Shown piece by piece: positions 58,104 to 64,000 of a stretch of DNA of 64,000 nt (the stretch's first letter is position 1; every line of letters starts with the position of its first letter). The translations under genes were made by a program, and so were the position numbers. This stretch comes from Ascaphus truei (Eukaryota; Chordata; Amphibia; Anura; Ascaphidae). The notes under the pieces are model-generated. The model was not told where the DNA came from. It saw only the letters and a program-made list of their open reading frames with translations, and did not search any database. The stretch is from contig CM071570.1 of the NCBI GenBank assembly GCA_036426205.1, positions 138,834,754-138,898,753 on the forward strand, in the 5' to 3' direction.

Positions 58104-60470
58104 ATGGACCCGGGGCACTCGGAAGAGGTGTGCCCTTACGTTCTTGAGTATGAAGAGTACTGGCAGTATGAGGAAGATTATCTCCAGCGACTGCGACAGC
58201 AAGCAACGCGTGGTGGGCGAGGAGAAAATGCAGAAGTTTTGAGCAAGGAAGGTGAGCCCAGTACTGCTCATGCCTCAGAGCCTACCAAAACAAAGAAAAA
58301 AAAGAGAAAAAAAGAAGTTCGCAACTAACAGCGGAAGTTACAGAAACGGTTAAGGATGATCCTGCGACGTCAGGAAATAGTAATTCTGAAGGGAGACAAG
58401 ATGTTCTGCAGCCTCTAGGGACTGGCGAAATCCTCCAGGGAATGGTGGAATATCCAGTGATGAAGGCGTGGATTCAAAAGGAGACGGCAAAGGAAAAAGA
58501 TGACAAAAAGGTTGATGCAATTGCAAAGTGCCCAGCATGATATGATCTCCTCCACGAACAGTTTGTTAAAGAGCAAGAAGCTAAGACAAAGCTACAGAGT
58601 GGTCTGTCCACAGCGATCACCAAGTGCATAACTTTGGAGAAGAAAAGCGTCACTTGCAGAACGAGTTCCAGGATATGAGGACTAACCTTGAGTGGCCAAA
58701 TGCAGCTGCAGCCACCAGGTATGAAGAGGCAAAGGCTGAATTAGAAGTCTCTCAGAAAGAGATTCACCGTCTCACCGCATTGCTGAATTTATATGATTAC
58801 ACCCTTGAAGAGGTCGGGAAAACTATAGAGACTGTAAGAGAAGAGAAGAAAAACCTAGAAGAGAAGAAAAACCTACAAGAGAAGGTTTCAGAGTTGGCTA
58901 ATCAGGTCAGTGAAGGAAATGAGAAGCTTCACCAAGCAGAAAATGTGAAGAAACAATTGGCCCTTGAAAGCTAGAAGTGGAGCATGCACTGCAGAATGCA
59001 GAAAGAGTACTGCAAGGAGAATGTGTCTCCTTGGAGCAGCACACACATGCAGAACACAAGCTGCGGAGCCAGCTACAAGGTCTGCTTGTGAGTCTGCAGG
59101 AGGCCAAGGAGAAACAGGCGGATGCTGAGGAGAAGCAGCAAGTGCTACAGGAGCGTCTGTGTACCCAGTTTGACCCCACAGAGCAGCATGAGGAGCTGAA
59201 AGCCAGGCCAGGCCAGGTAACTCTTTATGAGAGGGAGAACGAGGCGGTCCAGAAACTAGAGCTGAAGCTGGAGGAGCAGAGAGGCTGCTCCATCCCCAAA
59301 AGTAAGTACGCCCAGGAGTAAGAGGTGTGGAAAACTGAAGCTGTTGAAACCCTAGCGACGAAATTGTCAGTGCTGCAAAATATAATCAAAGAGGCATTGA
59401 TGCAAACTCAGAGCAAGCACAGGAAAGTGGTGGAGGCTCTAACAGAAAAATTGCAGGATCAAGCTAAATTTTTCCAAAATAAAATGGAACAAGTTCTGAA
59501 GTCATTTGAGGTCAAAGAACAAGAGATTACAAAACTAAAAGAGACATTTGGGGTACGGAAGGAGTCCGTGAAAAAGATGGCGATAGAATTCCAGGATGTA
59601 CTCAAGAAACAGAGCTCTCTCGCTGATGAACTAAAATTGCTGCAAAGAAAGAAAAGCACCCTAACACTGCAGAAATATTACAGAGCTCTTATCCAAGGAA
59701 GGATGGAGTGAAAAAGGTATCTGCGCAAATGCTCTGCGACTGTCATCATACAGGCTGCCTACAGAGGAATGAAGGCACATCAGCTATATCGCCAGAATAA
59801 AGCAATCTGCGTTCTTCAGCCATTTTGGAGAATGCGACAGCAAAGAAAAAGGTATGAACTATTTAATGAATGCATGATTCTACTAGAGTCCAATGTTAGG
59901 AAGTATCAGAAACAAAAGATGCTACTGGGATGTGAAGAGAGCTGTGGGGGTGATTCAGTCTGGATATAGGGCCTATATCAGAACCAGCAAGCTATGCACT
60001 CATATAAGCATATCTGCAAGGCCATTGCAGTGATACAGTCTGATTTCCACAGAATGCAAAGTAGAAGGACCAAAATTAATGATGTGGAGCCAGACACAAA
60101 TGGTCACAGGGAAAACGAGAACACACGACTCGTGGAAGAACTCGTTGACAAGCGAGTTAAAAAAGAGTTGCTGAAATGGAAAGCTGAGTTAGATCAAATA
60201 GTTGGAGAGACACTGTTTGAGTGCACAGGTTACAAAAACTTTGTCACCAGTGATCTCTTCAATCATGAAAACATCATCATGGCACCGAACAGATGAAGAG
60301 GTAGCACATTTCTGGGTTTCATGTCCTGAGTACCAGATAATGCCCTCAAAGCAGAAAACCAAAGGTACTTGTAGGAGTAAAGATGGTCTTAGGAAAAGAC
60401 ATGGCATTAAGGAGAACCAAATCCATAGTCCTTCAGAAGTCAGAAAGTGCGGAAGACACATAAAAGAATA
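58104..60470 (+). pseudogene. Coiled-coil and IQ-motif coding cargo of the LTR element
   Basis: Open segments 58104-58328, 58977-59321, 59325-59711, 59769-59969 and 59994-60296 lie in one frame, broken by in-frame stops; 58624-58974 is in another. In order they show a charged N-terminal part, about 300 residues of glutamine/glutamate/lysine-rich heptad-like sequence predicted to form a coiled coil, then four IQ-like motifs (LQKYYRALIQGRM, IIQAAYRGMKAHQLY, VLQPFWRMRQQRKRY, AVIQSDFHRMQSRR). IQ motifs bind calmodulin or light chains in myosins, ASPM and related proteins. This composition is unusual for Gag and suggests capture of host mRNA, but the source gene is not identified and a divergent Gag is not excluded. 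Confidence 0.6.
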
Positions 60471-60486
60471 AAGAGAAGGTTGGGGC

Positions 60487-61561
60487 TGTGACGGTAGGGG
60501 TAACTGGCATCACAAAATAAAGGTGAAGCCCAGCTAGCTACCCCTAAAAACTGTGTAAACTGGCTGGCTGAGTAATGTGGATTTCAGCCAAATGTATTTA
60601 ATGTCTGGGGAGGGAATGTAAAAACACTTATGCATAAATATATTGTTTGTAAAACACTTTATTCGCTGTGTAGCAATTCCCCCAGATTAGAGAACCAGTA
60701 TTGTTATATGATGGGATTAAACTGTCAGCCCTGCAAAATGTAAATTATGTTATGTGACTGTCAGTATCATTTATATGGAAGGAGACTCAGCAATTCACTT
60801 AGCTGAAGCTGTTCCATGGAAATTATATGATCAGAACAAAGGTGGGGAACGACTGAGGTTTCAGGGTTTATGGTGAGTGATGAAAGGCAGCCGATCAGAT
60901 CAGGGAATAGGGCTCTCAGTGGAGTAGAGCCAAGTGCATTCCCCAGACTCTGAAGCGCCTTCCCAGCAGAAGGTGGATGACTGGCTAACAGAATCAGTTG
61001 CCGGGTCTGAGCCCCGCAGGCAATGTTTCCATGCGCCAGTTTGAATTTGCCGCTCTCCAAGCACTCTTGTACCTTAATCCAGCCCCCCTCCTTTGATAGG
61101 CTGAACCTGGTGAGCCCTCTACCGGTTCTCGCTGTGATTGGCTGGCGCTCCTGCTCAATGTTAAAGGTAGCTCAGGGGATCTATGTAAGGAGGCAGCACT
61201 CATAGCGTAACTAGTTCAGAGTCCTGATCGGAGCTGTGTGTTAGTGGGATTCTGAGAGTGATCCCACAGAGCTGACGGAGTGAAGCTGGCGGCAGATTCA
61301 AAGTTGCTATTGCACAAATAGCACTTTGGATTCCTGGAGAAGAAGCGGACAGGATAAACCTACTGAAGCAGGTTCCTGCACCTAGTTGAGGCTAGGGACT
61401 TCCCCCAGGTCCCCAGTGTGGTGAGTGTATGTGGTATTGTGTATTTTGTGTAGTTGCTGCTTATGCCAGAATAAACCCCGTTTATTCAATTAATTTGTCC
61501 TGTGCTTAGTGATCGTGATCCCTGAAGGTTTTTGTGTTAAAAGTACTGGTCTCCTGTGACA
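60487..61561 (+). mobile_element. Nested solo LTR with 5-bp duplication
   Basis: TGTGACGGTAG to CTCCTGTGACA, 1,075 bp, flanked by perfect GGGGC duplications (60482-60486 and 61562-61566). AATAAA occurs near 61472. It has the same terminal style as 9954-11571 read on the minus strand. Confidence 0.85.
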
Positions 61562-61682
61562 GGGGCTTTGATGGACTGGAAGTCAAAAAAGGAGTCCAAA
61601 AGTCTCCCCCATGAAGCCGAGCTGTTTCCCGAGAAAGAGGGGGACACGTTCAAATCGATGAGTGTGTGCGGGTCTACACTCT

Positions 61683-61693
61683 GAGGGGGGAGG
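61683..61693 (+). promoter_or_regulatory. Polypurine tract
   Basis: GAGGGGGGAGG, two bases before the 3' LTR start; the plus-strand primer of the element. Confidence 0.65.
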
Positions 61694-61695
61694 TA

Positions 61696-62095
61696 TGTAA
61701 GGGAGTCGAGGAATTAAACTCCCTTTACAGGGCAGGAAACTGCACTGGTGTCGGGTTTCATGCATGTGCTGTGTGAAACTTCTCATTGAGCAGAGTGTAA
61801 AAGGCAGGAATTAGCTGCTTTTCAGAGTCCCTGTTGGAGTCTGTTAGAGGAACACAGACAACAGAGCTCCCGCCTGCAGGGATCCTGGCTTGTTCACCAG
61901 AGGGTTTTGCCTGGGAACAGTGGGGAATCCAAAGCCCCACACAGCAGAGAAGCCTGCATGGATAGGGCAAAATACTTTTTGGAAGCAGCAGGACTTCAAA
62001 GCCTGCATCTGGAGAAATCCTTTTGCTATAAAGGGGCAGTAGCTCCAATGTTTTAGTTGTTTTGTGGACTCTTCTCTGACCTCGCCTCCGTCACA
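61696..62095 (+). mobile_element. 3' LTR, internally deleted
   Basis: TGTAAGGGAG to CCGTCACA, 400 bp. It has lost a central ~210 bp relative to the 5' LTR, removing sequence between the leucine-like CTGCATCTGGAGAAATC block and the AAAGGGGCAGTAG block. Followed by ATGCC. Confidence 0.85.
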
Positions 62096-62384
62096 ATGCC
62101 CCATAGTGTATTACAATTTAATACATTAATAGGTTAGAGAGAAGCCTTAAAAATGCGCACTCACAAACATATCTTGGTTAAATCACAATATATAAAACCT
62201 GTCAACAGGTAGGAACTGGCTGCTGGGCTGTGAAGCAGGAGAATGGATGAATCACCGCACAACCACTCACCCCAGACAAGGACGACCTCCGCCGAGTCCG
62301 GTCCAGATGTATATCAAATGTCCTAGGACACAGAAAGGGGGCGGGTAGGCCCCTGCAAAGCCACAGCGTCCATTCATTTCATAT

Positions 62385-62805
62385 GATATGATATTCTATT
62401 AATTTCATTTGATATCATATGATATTCTTTTCATTTAATATGATATTCTATTAATTTCATATGATATGATATTCTATTAATTTCATATGATATCATATGA
62501 TATTCTATTCATTTCATTTAATATACTATTCTATTTTATTCATTTCATGATATCATATGAAATTACTAGAATATAATATCATATGATTTTCTATTAATTT
62601 CATATGATATGATATTTTATTAATTTCATGATATGATATTAATTTCATGATATGATATTATATTCGAGTAATTTAATGTTTTGAAATTCTATTTATTTCA
62701 TTTCATATGATATGATATTCTATTCTATTAATTTCATATGATATATACTATTTATTTCATATGATAAGATATTCTATTAAATTCATATGATATGATATTC
62801 TATTC
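62385..62805. repeat. AT-rich satellite
   Basis: Irregular repeats of TTCATATGATATGATATTC with TATTAA spacers, roughly 20-30 bp per unit. Many units contain the palindrome CATATG or ATATGATAT. Confidence 0.9.
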
Positions 62806-63024
62806 AGGGGCGCAGCTATAGTCTGGGCATCCCGGGCAAATTAGGGCCTGGGTCAGGAGGCGGGGCCCTGAGATACAGCAGGAAGGACAGAGGTGAAATT
62901 CCTTCCTCTGCAGAGCCTCCGTAGGTGGGCGGGGCCTAGATCAGGTGATGGGGGCTCAAGTAGAGCAGTGTGGGGCTGGGACTGCAACCTGAGAGACAGG
63001 CTGGGAAAGGTGAGAGGGAGGGGA

Positions 63025-63219
63025 AGGGTTAAATCACAGGGGTAAAAACAGACATGAGAGAAAAGAAGAGACACAAAGAGAAAATGAAGTACAAGAGAGA
63101 AATACATAAGAGGGAAAAGAAAGATGAGGGGGAGAAAAGATAGGGATAGAGACATGAGGGGGAGAAAAGAGAAAGAGATAGAGAGACATGAGGGGGAGCA
63201 CAGAGAGAGACATGAGGGG

Positions 63220-63257
<38 letters not shown>

Positions 63258-64000
63258 GAGTGAGAGCAAAGAGAGAGACAAAGGGGAAAAGAGAGACATG
63301 AATGGGAGAAAGAGAGAGACGTGAGTGGGAAAAAAGAAAGAGAGAGATAAAGGGAAAGAGAGGCAGACGTGGGGAGAAAAAGAGAGAGAGAGAGACATGA
63401 GGGAGAGAAAGGGAGGGAGACATGAGGGGTAGAAGAGAGAGACAAACGAGGGGGGGGAAAGCGAGGCAGACATGAGTGAGAAGAAAAATACAGACATGAG
63501 TGGGAGAAAAGACAGAGAGAGAGAGAGATGAGGGGGAGAAAAGACAGAGAGAGACATGAGGGGAGAAAAAAGAAGGATAAAGACATGAGGGGAACAGAGA
63601 CAGACATGAATGGGATAAGTGAGATAGACATGAAAGGCAAAAAATAGAGAGAGATATGAGGGGAAAAGAGAGACAGACATGTGGGGAGAAAAAGATACAG
63701 ACATGAGTGGGAGAAAAGAGAGAGAGACATGAGGGGGAGAAAAGAGAAGGATATAGACATGAGGGGGAAAGAGAGACATACATGAATGGGAGAAGTGAGA
63801 GACAAATGAAAGGGATAAAATAGAGAGAGAGAGAGAGACATGAGTGGAAAAGAGAGGCAGACATGTGGGGAGAAAAGCGAGAGACATGAGGGGGAGAAAA
63901 GAGAGAGAGACAGGAGTGGAAGAAAAGAGAGAGAGAGACACGAGGGGGAGAAAAGAGAGAGAGACATGAGGGGGGGGAAAGAGAGACAGACATGAGTGGG
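63025..64000. repeat. GA-rich satellite reaching the window edge
   Basis: About 1 kb of GAGACATGAGGGGGAGAAAAGAG-like units of variable length, continuing past the window end. The 300-360-codon minus-strand frames are phenylalanine/serine/leucine repeats of this array, not genes. Confidence 0.9.

Larger units (their letters stand above)
56861..62095 (+). mobile_element. Complete non-autonomous LTR element with 5-bp duplication
   Basis: The 5,235-bp element has LTRs at 56861-57460 and 61696-62095, a primer site at 57463, a purine tract before the 3' LTR, and perfect ATGCC duplications at 56856-56860 and 62096-62100. The interior has no recognisable protease, reverse transcriptase or integrase. 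It encodes coiled-coil and IQ-motif segments instead, and holds a nested solo LTR at 60487-61561. Mobilisation would need enzymes from another element. Confidence 0.9.

Noticed and set aside
62853..63993. Three overlapping minus-strand frames of 312-362 codons
   Set aside because: They translate the GA-rich satellite into serine/leucine/phenylalanine repeats and are open in several frames at once, as expected of simple sequence.
1..64000. tRNA, rRNA genes or CRISPR arrays
   Set aside because: None seen; the tandem arrays are micro- and minisatellites without conserved repeat-spacer structure.

Overview
The window looks like nuclear DNA from a non-mammalian vertebrate, most likely an amphibian. 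It has one intron-rich host gene, almost no other unique coding sequence, and dense, nested transposable elements. These include LTR elements, hAT and Tigger-like miniature elements, TIR elements with microsatellite cores, and a Penelope-like element with a GIY-YIG endonuclease remnant. That mixture, with recognisable Penelope sequence, fits amphibians or fishes better than mammals or birds. The species is not identified.

Host gene: PM20D2 (M20-family dipeptidase) lies on the + strand from 26025 to 51286. It has seven coding exons with consensus splice sites and matching phases, and predicts 442 residues. Its first exon sits in a CpG-rich promoter. Intron 1 is 11.3 kb, and the introns carry most of the miniature elements. 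A 3' UTR follows to an AATAAA at 52590. A possible terminal exon of an unidentified minus-strand gene is at 17-224.

Region by region: 0.3-3.6 kb is AT-rich with no gene seen. 3.6-5.1 kb is a minus-strand LTR retroelement remnant (zinc-knuckle fragment, primer site, LTR). 6.6-16.4 kb is a composite of related LTR elements arranged LTR-internal-LTR-internal-LTR. It holds gag-like or novel reading frames and no recognisable polymerase, and a further 1.6-kb solo LTR has inserted into one frame. 16.4-24 kb holds microsatellites, a probable solo LTR, a TIR element and a large palindrome. 24.2-25.4 kb is a minus-strand solo LTR of the composite's family, about 600 bp upstream of the PM20D2 start. 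26.7-28.05 kb has three abutting TIR elements. 28-36 kb holds CpG-rich sequence, CA arrays and hAT miniature elements with perfect 8-bp duplications. 45-51 kb holds further hAT, Tigger-like and TIR elements between exons 3 and 7.

Downstream: 54.3-56.3 kb is Penelope-like debris. 56,861-62,095 is a complete LTR element with a perfect 5-bp target duplication. Its interior encodes a long coiled coil followed by IQ motifs, not a recognisable polymerase, and it contains a nested solo LTR with its own 5-bp duplication. 62.4-62.8 kb is an AT-rich satellite, and 63.0-64.0 kb is a GA-rich satellite running off the window.

The most unusual material is the coding cargo of the two non-autonomous LTR families, the chimeric middle LTR of the composite, and the dispersed hammerhead-like motifs next to inverted repeats.
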